A stretch of DNA of 64,000 nt from positions 186,001 through 250,000 of the forward strand of contig NZ_JACTVJ010000012.1 in the NCBI RefSeq assembly GCF_014493765.1, in the 5' to 3' direction. This document shows positions 1 to 8,944 of the stretch, in pieces. The notes under the pieces are model-generated. The model did not search any database, was not told the origin of the DNA, and saw only the letters and a program-made list of their open reading frames with translations. How positions within the stretch are numbered: position 1 is the first letter of the stretch; each line of letters begins with the position of its first letter. Source of the DNA: Streptomyces polyasparticus. Lineage in GTDB: Bacteria; Actinomycetota; Actinomycetes; Streptomycetales; Streptomycetaceae. Position numbers and translations under genes: made by a program.

Positions 1-822
1 TACGTCGACACCCGGGTCCTCTTCTACCGCACCGATCTCGCGCAGAAGGCGGGCATCGACAAGGCCCCGGCCACGATGGCGGAGCTGCAGCAGGCCGCAC
101 AGAAGTACAAGGACAATGCCGGGACCAAGTGGGGTCTTTCGATCCAGCCCGGCGGACTCGACACCGTGCAGAGCTTCTACCAGTTCCTGTACTCCGCCGG
201 CGGCGAGATCGTCACGCAGGACGGCAAGGCCGTCGCCAACAGTCCTGCCGCCGTCAAGGCCCTGGAGAACTACGCCAGTTACTTCGACAAGGGCCTGAGC
301 GAGAAGTCGGTGCGTCCCGGTTACGACGTCACCAAGGACTTCAACAACGGCTCCGTGCCGATGTTCTTCGGCGGCCCCTGGATCATGGGCCTGATCGACG
401 AGAACTACCCGGACCTGAAGGGCAAGTGGGCCGTCGCCAACGTGCCCACCGACGAGTCCTCCAGCGCCATGGCGGGCGGCTCGGCCCTCACGATCTCCGC
501 GGACAGCGAGCACAAGGCCGCCGCGCAGGAGTTCATCAAGTACCTCACGGACGCGAAGGGCCAGGCCGACTGGTACGAGCGCACCAAGGACCTCCCGGCC
601 AACGTGAACGCCTGGAAGTCGGGCGACCTCGCCTCCGACCCGGCCATGCAGGTCTGGAAGACCCAGATGGAGTCGGCCAAGGCCTCGCCGGCCCAGCCCA
701 AGTGGACCGAGATCACCTCGAAGATCGACACCGCGATCGAGAAGGCCGTCCAGGGCAAGGCCTCCGCGAAGAGCGCGCTCGACGCCGCCAACGGCGAGAT
801 CGAGGGCCTCGTGGCGAAGTAG
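1..822 (+). CDS. Sugar ABC transporter solute-binding protein, 3' part (partial)
   Basis: The reading frame is open from the first base to the stop at 820-822, so the N-terminus (lipoprotein signal and first lobe) lies outside the window. The visible 273 residues look like the C-terminal portion of a family 1 extracellular solute-binding protein: the segments VPMFFGGPW and AGGSALTIS and a C-terminal run of alternating charged and Ala/Lys helices are typical. It should bind an oligosaccharide outside the membrane and deliver it to the two permeases that follow 61 bp downstream. No ATPase gene is present; many Streptomyces importers of this type share a housekeeping MsiK ATPase (family knowledge, not visible here). 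Confidence 0.9.
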   Translation, partial: YVDTRVLFYRTDLAQKAGIDKAPATMAELQQAAQKYKDNAGTKWGLSIQPGGLDTVQSFYQFLYSAGGEIVTQDGKAVANSPAAVKALENYASYFDKGLSEKSVRPGYDVTKDFNNGSVPMFFGGPWIMGLIDENYPDLKGKWAVANVPTDESSSAMAGGSALTISADSEHKAAAQEFIKYLTDAKGQADWYERTKDLPANVNAWKSGDLASDPAMQVWKTQMESAKASPAQPKWTEITSKIDTAIEKAVQGKASAKSALDAANGEIEGLVAK

Positions 823-883
823 CCGCCTCGCGACGTCACTCACCACCCCCGGCACCGCAGGCCGGAAGCCCGAAGGACGGACC

Positions 884-1858
884 ATGTCCACCACGACACC
901 CACTCCCGCCAAGTCCGGGGCCGTCAAGGCCCCGGGCGGCGGCCCCGACCGCAGCGACGGTCGGCGCAGAAGGCGCTCGACGGGGAAGCAGAACCTGGCC
1001 GGCTGGCTGTTCTCCACCCCGTTCCTGGTGCTGTTCGGCGTCTTCATGCTCTTCCCGATCCTCGCGACGCTCCTGATGAGCTTCACCGACTTCGGGCAGC
1101 GGCATGTGAGGCGCCCGCTGGACGCCGAGTTCATCGGCTTCGAGAACTACGTGAAGCTGTTCGGCGACGAGCAGTTCCTCAAGGCCCTGTTCAACACGGC
1201 CTACTTCGTGGTCGTCGGGGTACCGCTGACCATCGGGCTCGGCCTGCTCGTCGCGGTGCTGCTCAACAACGGCATCGACCGGGCCCGCACCTTCTTCCGC
1301 GTCGGCTTCTACGCTCCCGTGGTCACGACGATCGTCGCCGTGGCGATCGTGTGGCGTTTCGTCCTCGATCCGTCCGACGGGCTCATCGCCGGCCTCGGCG
1401 ACGAACTCGGCTTCACAGCACCGGACTTCCTCGGCTCGGAGACCTGGGCCATGCCGTCCCTGATCGCGATGGCGGTGTGGCGCAACCTCGGCACCGTCAT
1501 GGTCTTGATGATCGCGGGTCTGCAGGCCATCCCGCAGGAGGTGCGCGAGGCGGCCCGGCTCGACGGGGCGAACGCCTGGCAGGAGCTGCGCCGCATCACG
1601 GTGCCGCTGCTTCGCCCGACGCTCCTGTACGCCACGGTGATCACGACCATCGGCTACCTCAACGTCTTCGAGGAGCCCTTCGTGATGACGCAGGGCGGCC
1701 CTTCGGACGCCACGCTCACCGTGTCCCTCGACATGTACAAGCAGGGCTTCAGCTTCTTCAACATGGGCTACGCGAGCGCCATGGCGTATGTCCTCTTCGT
1801 GGTGATCATGGCCATCACGGTGCTGCAGCTGCGACTGATGAAGGACAACACGAAATGA
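884..1858 (+). CDS. Sugar ABC transporter permease (MalF/UgpA type)
   Basis: This 324-residue integral membrane protein has a basic, hydrophilic N-terminus of about 40 residues and then six hydrophobic segments. The cytoplasmic EAA loop that contacts the ATPase is visible near residue 222 (EAARLDGANAWQELRRI). ATG at 884 is preceded by a GAAGGACGG ribosome-binding region. The stop overlaps the next permease start as ATGA, so the two membrane subunits are probably made in equal amounts. It forms the first half of the heterodimeric translocation pore for the sugar bound by the upstream binding protein. Confidence 0.93.
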   Translation: MSTTTPTPAKSGAVKAPGGGPDRSDGRRRRRSTGKQNLAGWLFSTPFLVLFGVFMLFPILATLLMSFTDFGQRHVRRPLDAEFIGFENYVKLFGDEQFLKALFNTAYFVVVGVPLTIGLGLLVAVLLNNGIDRARTFFRVGFYAPVVTTIVAVAIVWRFVLDPSDGLIAGLGDELGFTAPDFLGSETWAMPSLIAMAVWRNLGTVMVLMIAGLQAIPQEVREAARLDGANAWQELRRITVPLLRPTLLYATVITTIGYLNVFEEPFVMTQGGPSDATLTVSLDMYKQGFSFFNMGYASAMAYVLFVVIMAITVLQLRLMKDNTK

Positions 1859-2763
1859 GCGCCGCACCCACCGTCGCACCCGCCACCGCCCCGGACGGCA
1901 ACAGGCAGGTCACCGGCCCGAGCCGCCCCCGGCGCCAGGGCCGCGTGAGCAAGCCGGTCCTGTACGTGGTCGCCTCGCTCGGTCTCCTGGTGATGGCCAC
2001 GCCCTTCCTCTGGATGGCGCTGAGCGCCTTCAAGACGAAGAAGGACCTCACCGCCAGCCCGCCGGTGTGGCTGCCGTCCGAGTGGACCCTGCAGAACTTC
2101 CGGGATCTGCTCGACCAGTTGGACATGCCGCAGTACTTCCTGAACTCGGTGATCGTCGCGGTCCTCGTGACCGTATGCAATCTCCTGTTCTGCTCGATGC
2201 TCGGCTATGCACTTGCGAAGCTGAACTTCACCGGGCGCTCGAAGGTGTTCGGGATCGTGCTGGCCGCCCTGATGGTGCCGGCGAACCTGATGGTCCTGCC
2301 GCTGTTCGTCCTCATCAACCAGCTGAATCTGCTCGACACGTATGCGGGGCTCGTCCTGCCCTTCGCGGCCGGCGCGTTCGGTGTCTTCCTGATGCGGCAG
2401 TTCATGCAGGCCATCCCCGACGAGCTGCTCGAAGCGGCGCGGATGGACGGCGCCGGCGAGTGGTACATCTTCTGGCGGATCGTGCTTCCGCTGGTCAAGC
2501 CGGCCCTCGCCACGCTGACGATCTTCACGTTCCTCGGGTCCTGGAACAACTTCATCTGGCCCCTGATCGCGACCAACGACCCCGAGAAGTACACACTCCC
2601 GGTAGCCCTCGCGACCTTCGCCAACGACCCCAACCGCACGGTGGGCGGCGCCAACGGCATGCTCATGGCCGGTTCGCTCCTGGTCGTCCTGCCCGTGCTG
2701 CTCGTCTTCGCCGTTCTCCAGCGGCACTTCACCCAGGGCATCGCCACCGCCGGCATGAAGTAA
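1855..2763 (+). CDS. Sugar ABC transporter permease (MalG/UgpE type)
   Basis: The 302-residue partner permease starts at the ATG inside the ATGA overlap at 1855. After a basic N-terminus it shows six hydrophobic segments and the EAA loop EAARMDGAGEWYIFWRI near residue 197. The C-terminal segment (QRHFTQGIATAGMK) is characteristic of MalG-like sugar permeases. It sits in an operon with the binding protein, the other permease and the beta-glucosidase 63 bp downstream, so the imported sugar is probably a beta-linked gluco-oligosaccharide. That substrate is inferred from the neighbours only. Confidence 0.93.
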   Translation: MSAAPTVAPATAPDGNRQVTGPSRPRRQGRVSKPVLYVVASLGLLVMATPFLWMALSAFKTKKDLTASPPVWLPSEWTLQNFRDLLDQLDMPQYFLNSVIVAVLVTVCNLLFCSMLGYALAKLNFTGRSKVFGIVLAALMVPANLMVLPLFVLINQLNLLDTYAGLVLPFAAGAFGVFLMRQFMQAIPDELLEAARMDGAGEWYIFWRIVLPLVKPALATLTIFTFLGSWNNFIWPLIATNDPEKYTLPVALATFANDPNRTVGGANGMLMAGSLLVVLPVLLVFAVLQRHFTQGIATAGMK

Positions 2764-2826
2764 CCACCGGCCGGCCCGCGCGACGTCCGCCCCTCCCCCC
2801 TCGTACGCAGAAAGACAGGCACCACC

Positions 2827-4029
2827 ATGACGCCCAGCCCTGCCCGCACGCCCTTCCCCGACGGCTTCCTGTGGGGCGCCTCCACCGCCGCCCACCAGAT
2901 CGAGGGCAACAACGTCAACAGCGACTGGTGGCGCAAGGAGCACGACCCGGCGGCCGGGATCGCCGAGCCCAGCCTCGACGCCTGCGACAGCTACCACCGC
3001 TGGGAGCAGGACATGGACCTGCTGGCCGAACTCGGCTTCACCGACTACCGGTTCAGCGTCGAGTGGGCCCGCATCGAGCCCGCCCGCGGCCACTTCTCGC
3101 GCGCCGAGATCGCGCACTATCGACGGATGGTGGACGGGGCGACAGCCCGTGGGCTGCGCCCGATGGTGACCCTGCACCACTTCACGATCCCGCAGTGGTT
3201 CGAGGACCTCGGCGGGTTCACCGCCGACGGCGCCGTGGAGCTCTTCGCCCGGTACGTGGAGGAGTGCGCACCCATCATCGGCGAGGGCGTACGGCATGTG
3301 TGCACCATCAACGAGCCGAACATGATCGCGGTGATGGCCGGCCTCGCCAAGCGCGGCGAGCAGGGCTTCCCGCCCGCCGGGCTGCCGTTCCCCGACGAGG
3401 AGACCACGTACGCCCTCATCGCCGCGCACCACGCCGCCGTGAAGGCCGTCCGCGCCATCAACCCCGACATCCAGGTGGGCTGGACCATCGCCAACCAGGT
3501 CTACCAGGCCCTGCCCGGCGCCGAGGAGGTCACGGCCGCCTACCGCGGCCCGCGCGAGGACGTGTTCATCGAGGCGGCGCGCGGGGACGACTGGATCGGT
3601 GTGCAGTCCTACACCCGTACGAAGATCGGCGAAGAAGGTCCGGTGCCCGCGCCCGACGACGCCGAGCGGACGCTGACGAGCTGGGAGTACTATCCCGAGG
3701 CCGTCGGACACGCGATCCGGCACACCGCCGAACTCATCGGCCCCGGCACCCCGCTGATTGTCACCGAGAACGGCATCGCCACCGGCGACGAACAGCGCCG
3801 CATCGACTACTACGCCGGCGCGCTCGACGCCGTGGCGGCCTGCCTCGACGACGGCATCGACGTACGCGGCTATCTCGCGTGGAGCGCCCTCGACAACTAC
3901 GAGTGGGGCACCTACAAGGCCACCTTCGGGCTGATCGGCTGGGACGGCGAGACCTTCGCCCGCACCCCCAAGCCGGCCGCCCACTGGCTCGGCGGCCTGG
4001 GCCGCGAGCGGTCGCTGCCGCGCCTGTGA
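2827..4029 (+). CDS. GH1 beta-glucosidase
   Basis: This 400-residue protein has no signal peptide and should be a cytoplasmic glycoside hydrolase family 1 enzyme. It has the GH1 N-terminal signature (FPDGFLWGASTAAHQIEG), the acid/base glutamate in TINEPN (about E163) and the nucleophile in VTENGIA (about E314). It would hydrolyse beta-glucosides brought in by the adjacent importer to glucose. At 400 residues it is at the short end for GH1 (usually about 440-480). The start at 2827 follows an AAAGACAGGCACC leader. A strong hairpin about 85 bp downstream probably ends the transport-hydrolase transcript. Confidence 0.93.
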   Translation: MTPSPARTPFPDGFLWGASTAAHQIEGNNVNSDWWRKEHDPAAGIAEPSLDACDSYHRWEQDMDLLAELGFTDYRFSVEWARIEPARGHFSRAEIAHYRRMVDGATARGLRPMVTLHHFTIPQWFEDLGGFTADGAVELFARYVEECAPIIGEGVRHVCTINEPNMIAVMAGLAKRGEQGFPPAGLPFPDEETTYALIAAHHAAVKAVRAINPDIQVGWTIANQVYQALPGAEEVTAAYRGPREDVFIEAARGDDWIGVQSYTRTKIGEEGPVPAPDDAERTLTSWEYYPEAVGHAIRHTAELIGPGTPLIVTENGIATGDEQRRIDYYAGALDAVAACLDDGIDVRGYLAWSALDNYEWGTYKATFGLIGWDGETFARTPKPAAHWLGGLGRERSLPRL

Positions 4030-4112
4030 CGCCTTGTAAGTGATCCCTGGTATGTGACGCCTCGGACGTCACGCCGAGGTCCTGCGGCCGGTCGCGCGCC
4101 GCAGTACGACCC

Positions 4113-4146
4113 GTCCCGGAGCGATGCCCCTAGACCGCTCCGGGAC
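4113..4146 (+). terminator. Hairpin after the GH1 gene
   Basis: A perfect 11-bp inverted repeat (GTCCCGGAGCG at 4113-4123, CGCTCCGGGAC at 4136-4146) with a 12-nt loop follows the beta-glucosidase. There is no U-run, as is usual for Streptomyces terminators. Confidence 0.6.
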
Positions 4147-4220
4147 GTACGGGACCGGGAGCACACACCCCGCCGTCCCGGTCCCGAGGGCCTGCGTACC
4201 TGACCCCGCAGGCCCGCACC

Positions 4221-4263
4221 GGGGCGGGGGCCGACGCCGTGACAGGCGTCCGGCCCCCGCCCC
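4221..4263 (+). terminator. Very strong GC hairpin upstream of the Tat-exported enzyme
   Basis: The left arm at 4221-4238 pairs with the right arm at 4245-4263 (18 bp with a single bulged base) around the loop GTGACA. It lies only 58 bp before the next start codon. It may be a second terminator insulating the downstream gene, or an attenuating structure in its leader. Confidence 0.6.
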
Positions 4264-4321
4264 ACCAGCCCGCACGAGCACCACGAACTGCCTTTCCGTC
4301 ACCGCCCTTTCGGAGGACTTC

Positions 4322-5728
4322 ATGGATCGCCGTACGTTCCTCATGGCCGCCTGCGCCGGCACCGCGGCCCTCACGCTCGGCTCGGTCTCCGCGGCCGGTG
4401 CCGCCCCGGCCCGCTCCGACGCGGCGCTGTTGCGCACCTGGTTCCGCTCGACCTTCCGCTCGATCGAGGCGATGACCACCGACTTCGGTCTCGTCACCGA
4501 CAAGATCGACGTCAGCCGGGGCGCCCCCGTACCGTCCGTGCAGACCTCCCCCACCAACATCGGCTGCGGCCTGTGGGCCACGGCCGCCGCGGGCGGACTC
4601 GGCGTGATCGGCCGGGACACGATGGAGCGCCGTCTGACGCGGACCGTCGCCGCGGTCGAGCGGCTGGAGCGCGCGCACGGGTTCTGGTTCAACTGGTACG
4701 ACGCGCACGACGGTTCGCTCTTGACTGCCTGGCCCGAAACCGGCGACACGGTCCGCCCGTTCCTGTCCTCCGTCGACAACGCCTGGCTCGTCACGGGCCT
4801 GCGGATCGCCGCCGACGCCGCGCCCGCCCTGCGCCCGCGGGTCGCGAAGCTGCTCGCCGACGCCGACTGGTCGTACTACTACACGCCGTACGACCCCGCC
4901 GACCCGGTGGCGGGCCCCGGCCAGCTGCGCGGCGGCTACTGGCCGGACAAGCCGGGCAAGGGCGAACCGACGGTCCACCATTACGGCGCCCTCAACACCG
5001 AGCCCCGGATGGCCAGTTACCTCGGCATCGCCGACGGCAGCATCCCCGCCGACCACTACTGGCACCTGTTCCGCACGATGCTGCCCGGCATGGGCCAGGA
5101 GCAGGACCCGGCCGGCGCCTACGCCACCATCGACGGCGTCCGCGTCTGGCAGGGGCACTACACCTATCGCGGCCGCAGGCTGATCCCCACCTGGGGCGGG
5201 TCCATGTTCGAGGCACTGATGGTGCCGCTGTTCGTGCCGGAGCCGCAGTGGTCGCCGCGTTCGTGGGGCCTGACCCACAGCCGGTTCGTACGCAGCCAGA
5301 TCGAGCACGGCATGGACGAGGCGGGGTACGGCTACTGGGGCTTCTCCCCCGCCAACATCCCCGAGGGCGGCTACCGCGAGTACGGAGTCGACGCGATCGG
5401 CATGCAGGAGGAGGGCTACCACTCCCTCGGCGTCGTCACGCCACACGCCTCGTTCCTCGCTCTGCCGTACGCCCGGTCTGAGGCGATCGCCAACCTCCGT
5501 GCCCTCGACCGGGACTTCGGCGCCTACGACGACACGTACGGCTTCCGCGACTCGGTGAACGTCGCCACCGGCCGGGTGAGCGACTTCGTCCTCGCCCTCG
5601 ACCAGGGCATGGTCGCCGCGGCCCTCGCGCAGCAGCTGAGCGCCGGACTGCTGCAACGCCCGTTCCGTACAGGAGGATTCGCCGCCAAGGTGCGTCCGCT
5701 GCTGGAAGAGGAGCGCTTCTCGATCTAA
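4322..5728 (+). CDS. Tat-exported glucoamylase-like (PF10091/GH144-like) enzyme
   Basis: The 468-residue product begins with a twin-arginine signal (DRRTFLMAA, hydrophobic core, likely cleavage after AGA near residue 27), so it is exported folded. The mature part is rich in aromatic and acidic residues. It contains segments I associate with the glucoamylase-like domain seen in GH144 endo-beta-1,2-glucanases and at the end of cyclic beta-glucan synthases: FWFNWYD, DNAWL, TWGGSMFEALM and YGYWGFSP. I recognise the family by pattern only. Linked to a sugar importer and an intracellular beta-glucosidase, it probably cuts an extracellular beta-glucan into importable oligosaccharides. ATG at 4322 is chosen because it has a GGAGG Shine-Dalgarno and starts the Tat signal; an in-frame extension to 4124 has neither. 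Confidence 0.75.
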   Translation: MDRRTFLMAACAGTAALTLGSVSAAGAAPARSDAALLRTWFRSTFRSIEAMTTDFGLVTDKIDVSRGAPVPSVQTSPTNIGCGLWATAAAGGLGVIGRDTMERRLTRTVAAVERLERAHGFWFNWYDAHDGSLLTAWPETGDTVRPFLSSVDNAWLVTGLRIAADAAPALRPRVAKLLADADWSYYYTPYDPADPVAGPGQLRGGYWPDKPGKGEPTVHHYGALNTEPRMASYLGIADGSIPADHYWHLFRTMLPGMGQEQDPAGAYATIDGVRVWQGHYTYRGRRLIPTWGGSMFEALMVPLFVPEPQWSPRSWGLTHSRFVRSQIEHGMDEAGYGYWGFSPANIPEGGYREYGVDAIGMQEEGYHSLGVVTPHASFLALPYARSEAIANLRALDRDFGAYDDTYGFRDSVNVATGRVSDFVLALDQGMVAAALAQQLSAGLLQRPFRTGGFAAKVRPLLEEERFSI

Positions 5729-5749
5729 GGGCGGGCGCTCGACCCGCCC
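5729..5749. terminator. Bidirectional terminator between convergent genes
   Basis: GGGCGGG at 5729-5735 and CCCGCCC at 5743-5749 form a 7-bp stem with a 7-nt loop in the 24-bp gap between the stop codons of two convergent genes. Confidence 0.6.
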
Positions 5750-5752
5750 CGC

Positions 5753-6430
5753 TCACCGGCACGGCACCCGCAGCCTCCCGTCCTGCACCTCCGCCACTTG
5801 GTCCACCGCCGTGAGGTGGGCCGGGTCGTGGGTGACGAGGACGGTGGCGGTCGCCTGGCGGTGCGTGAGGTCGGTGAGCAGGTCGATGACGGCGGCGCCG
5901 CGTTCGTGGTCCAGGGCGCTGGTGGGTTCGTCGACGAGCAGCACCCGGGGGGCGTTCATCAGTGCCCGTGCGATGTTCACGCGCTGCCGCTGGCCGCCGG
6001 ACAGCTGGTGGGGGCGCCGCCCTGCCTGGTCGGCGAGGCCGACGGCGTCGAGGAGTTCGAGGGCTCGGGTGCGGGCCTGCGCCGGGCTGCGGCCGTCGAT
6101 CCGGGCCATGACCTGGAGCTGTTCGGCTGCGGTGAGCGAGGGCAGCAGGTTCGGCTGCTGGAAGACGATGCCGATGGTGTGCCGGCGCAGCTCGGTGAGT
6201 GCGCGGCGGGACAGACCGGTCGTGGACGTGCCGTCGATGGTCACCGTGCCGTGATCGGGCGTGATCAGGGTGGCCGCGACGGCGAGCAGGCTGGACTTGC
6301 CCGAGCCGGAAGGACCGACCACCGCGGTGACGCTGCCCGCCGGCACGTCCAGGGTGACCCGGTCGAGGGCGGTGAGCCGGGAGTCGCCGTCGGGGTAAGT
6401 GAGCGTGATATCGGTCAGGTTGAGGCTCAT
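5753..6430 (-). CDS. ABC transporter ATP-binding protein (MacB/LolD type)
   Basis: This 225-residue ATPase has the Walker A sequence GPSGSGKSS (about 39-47), the signature LSGGQRQRVNIARAL and Walker B VLLVDEPTSALD, followed by the H-loop VTHDP. These, with its short size, place it with the LolD/MacB-type ATPases that serve FtsX-like permeases. Its start overlaps the permease stop by 4 bp (ATGA), so both are translated from one mRNA. The pair faces a divergent two-component system, a layout common for envelope-stress or antimicrobial-peptide responses. Confidence 0.93.
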   Translation of the reverse strand: MSLNLTDITLTYPDGDSRLTALDRVTLDVPAGSVTAVVGPSGSGKSSLLAVAATLITPDHGTVTIDGTSTTGLSRRALTELRRHTIGIVFQQPNLLPSLTAAEQLQVMARIDGRSPAQARTRALELLDAVGLADQAGRRPHQLSGGQRQRVNIARALMNAPRVLLVDEPTSALDHERGAAVIDLLTDLTHRQATATVLVTHDPAHLTAVDQVAEVQDGRLRVPCR

Positions 6431-7515
6431 CGGGCACTTCCCAGCGCGGTCAGCGGGTCGACGGACGTGATGCGGCGGATGGACAGCGCGGCCCCGAGTG
6501 CACCGAGGAGGATCGTCACCGCGGCCGGGACCAGGACGGTCGACGGAGTGAGGAGGAACGGCACCTCGCTCGCGGCGGCCAGCGCGCCGAGGCCCACCGC
6601 GAGACCGGTGCCGATCAGCGTGCCGAGGAGGAGCAGGACGACGGCCTGGCCGAGCGCGTCCTTGAGGAGGCTCGCGGTGGAGGCGCCGAGTGCCTTGAGC
6701 ACCGCGACATCGCCGCTGCGCTGAATGGTCCAGACGGTGAAGAAAGCACCGATGACCAGCGCGGAGATCGCGAACAGGAAGCCGCGCATCAGCTGCAGCG
6801 AGCCGTTCTCGGAGGTGTACGAGCCGATCGCGGCCAGCGAGTCGTCCTTGGCGACCGTCTCGGTGCCGGCGGCCTTGTCCGCGGCGCCGATGTCCGTACC
6901 GGAGTCGCTGTCGATCGCGAGGACGGTCGCGAACTCTTCGTCGCCGGCGGCCGGGGGCGCGATGCGCTGCCAGGTGTCGAGGCTGGTCCAGATCACCGGG
7001 GTGTGGCTGAAGTACGCATCGCCCTTGACGGCGGCAACCTTCAACTTCTGCCCGGCCAGGGTGAAGGTGTCCCCGGGCCGCAGGCCGAGGTCGTCGGCGG
7101 CCGCGGTGGACAGCACGGCCGACTCTCGGTCGATCCTTTTGCTGTCGGGCGCCAGGGCCGAGCCCGGCCGGACGCCGAAGGCGGTGACCCCGCTGCTCGT
7201 GCCCGCACCGGCGGAGGCCTCGGTGGTGGTGATACCGAGCGGTTCGGCGCCGGTAACACCGGGCGTGCGCTGCCACTGCCGCCACTGCGCGGCGGTGATC
7301 CGGGAGTTCGCGTACGACAGGTCCTGGCCTCCGGTGGGTGTCTGGAACGCGATCCGGTCGGCAGGCAGGCCGGTGATGGCGGAGATGTTCTGCTGCCCGA
7401 GGCCCGCGGTCAGACCGGAGAGCAGCCCGACGAGCAGGGTGATGAGCACGATCACGGTGCCCATCAGAGCGAACCGCCCCTTGGCGAACTTCAGATCTCT
7501 CCAGGCGACGAACAC
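6427..7515 (-). CDS. FtsX-like ABC transporter permease
   Basis: This 362-residue membrane protein has one N-terminal transmembrane helix (about 18-40), a large extracytoplasmic domain of roughly 210 residues and three C-terminal transmembrane helices (about 265-355). That is the MacB/FtsX topology used for mechanotransmission rather than classical import. It partners the ATPase that overlaps its stop codon. Its start faces the histidine kinase gene across a 184-bp divergent region, which suggests control by that two-component system (inferred from layout). Confidence 0.9.
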   Translation of the reverse strand: MFVAWRDLKFAKGRFALMGTVIVLITLLVGLLSGLTAGLGQQNISAITGLPADRIAFQTPTGGQDLSYANSRITAAQWRQWQRTPGVTGAEPLGITTTEASAGAGTSSGVTAFGVRPGSALAPDSKRIDRESAVLSTAAADDLGLRPGDTFTLAGQKLKVAAVKGDAYFSHTPVIWTSLDTWQRIAPPAAGDEEFATVLAIDSDSGTDIGAADKAAGTETVAKDDSLAAIGSYTSENGSLQLMRGFLFAISALVIGAFFTVWTIQRSGDVAVLKALGASTASLLKDALGQAVVLLLLGTLIGTGLAVGLGALAAASEVPFLLTPSTVLVPAAVTILLGALGAALSIRRITSVDPLTALGSAR

Positions 7516-7699
7516 GGACTTGCCTGCCTCCTTCGGCGGTGGGCCGCGGTGGTGGACCGCGCCAGTGCCTCCACCCTCGTCGGCGGCCGCTCCCGGGACA
7601 TCTGCCGGGCGAGGTCACTTCGCGGACCGAAAGACGCCACGCGAGTTCTAACTTTCGATGGAGGCCCGCAGGCGTCCGCCTCCTTAGGGTGGGAGGACT

Positions 7700-8944
7700 G
7701 TGAACGCCGCCGCTCCGCCTCTCGCCCCCACCAGCCGGGCCCTGACCTGGTGTCTGCATCTCCTCGTCGTCGGCCTGCTCGCTCTCGCCGCCGTACGGGC
7801 CGTCGTCGACAGCCGGCCGCACGCGGGACTGGTCGTCGCCGCGGCCGCGGCCTGCGGCCTGGGGTACGCGGCCGGTCAGCTCCTGCCCGGTGTCCGCAGC
7901 TCCCGGCGGGCCGCCGCATGGTGGCTGGCCGGGGTCGGCGTGCTCTGGCTCCTCCTGCTCGTCCTCACCGCGGACGGGATCTGGCTGGCCTTCCCGCTGT
8001 ACTTCCTGCAGCTGCACCTGCTGCCGCGGCGCGCGGGGCTCACGGCAGTGATCGCGACCGCGGTCGCCTCGATCGCCGCGTTCAGCGCGCATCAGGGCTC
8101 CTTCACCGCGGCCATGGCGATCGGACCGGCACTCGGCGCCGCCGTCGCGGTCGCCGTGGTGTGGGGCTATCAGGCCCTCTACCGCGAGTCGGACCAGCGC
8201 CGGCAGCTGATCGAGGAACTCACCGCCACCCGCGCCGACCTGGCCGCCGCCCAGCACACCGCCGGGGTGCTGGCCGAACGTGAGCGTCTCGCCCGCGAGA
8301 TCCACGACACCCTCGCCCAGGGCTTGTCCAGCATCCAGCTCCTGCTCCGCGCCGCCGAGCGTGCGCTCCCGGGGACACCCGACACCGCGGCCCGCTATGT
8401 GGACCAGGCACGCCGCGCGGCCGTGGACAATCTCGCCGAAGCGCGCAGGTTCGTCGCCGCGCTTGCCCCGCCCTCTCTGGACGGAAGCACACTCGCGAGT
8501 GCGCTGGAGCGCCTTTGCGCCGGTACCGGTTCGGACGACGGGCTCACCGCCCGTTTCCACCTCACCGGAACCCCGGTACCGCTGCCGACCGCCCACGAGG
8601 TCGCCCTGCTGCGCATCGCCCAGTCGGCACTGGCCAACACCGTGCGCCATGCTGCCGCGACCACCGCCGACATCACGCTCGGCTATGACGGCGGCCACGT
8701 CGGCCTCAGCGTCGTCGACGACGGTGCCGGGTTCGATCCGGCCCGGCTCCCACTGCCCGACCCCGAGTTCGGCGGTTTCGGGCTGGCCGCAATGCGGGCC
8801 CGTATGCGCGCGCTCGGCGGCACGTTCACGCTGGCCTCGGCGCCCGGCGAGGGCACGGCGCTGACCGCCCGACTGCCGCTCGCCGTATCCACCGGGGTCG
8901 AGCCCTCGGCGCCGACCGTCACCGAGCCGGAGGACCGATCGTGA
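7700..8944 (+). CDS. NarL-type two-component sensor histidine kinase
   Basis: The 414-residue kinase begins at GTG 7700, directly after GGGAGGA. Several hydrophobic helices fill roughly the first 150 residues. Next comes the HisKA_3 dimerisation/phosphoacceptor segment LAREIHDTLAQGLSSI (phosphorylated His about 202) and a HATPase domain with DDGAGFDP and GGFGLAAMRARM. It should sense a membrane or envelope signal and phosphorylate the response regulator that follows with a 4-bp GTGA overlap. The divergent ABC exporter is the most obvious target. Confidence 0.93.
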   Translation: MNAAAPPLAPTSRALTWCLHLLVVGLLALAAVRAVVDSRPHAGLVVAAAAACGLGYAAGQLLPGVRSSRRAAAWWLAGVGVLWLLLLVLTADGIWLAFPLYFLQLHLLPRRAGLTAVIATAVASIAAFSAHQGSFTAAMAIGPALGAAVAVAVVWGYQALYRESDQRRQLIEELTATRADLAAAQHTAGVLAERERLAREIHDTLAQGLSSIQLLLRAAERALPGTPDTAARYVDQARRAAVDNLAEARRFVAALAPPSLDGSTLASALERLCAGTGSDDGLTARFHLTGTPVPLPTAHEVALLRIAQSALANTVRHAAATTADITLGYDGGHVGLSVVDDGAGFDPARLPLPDPEFGGFGLAAMRARMRALGGTFTLASAPGEGTALTARLPLAVSTGVEPSAPTVTEPEDRS

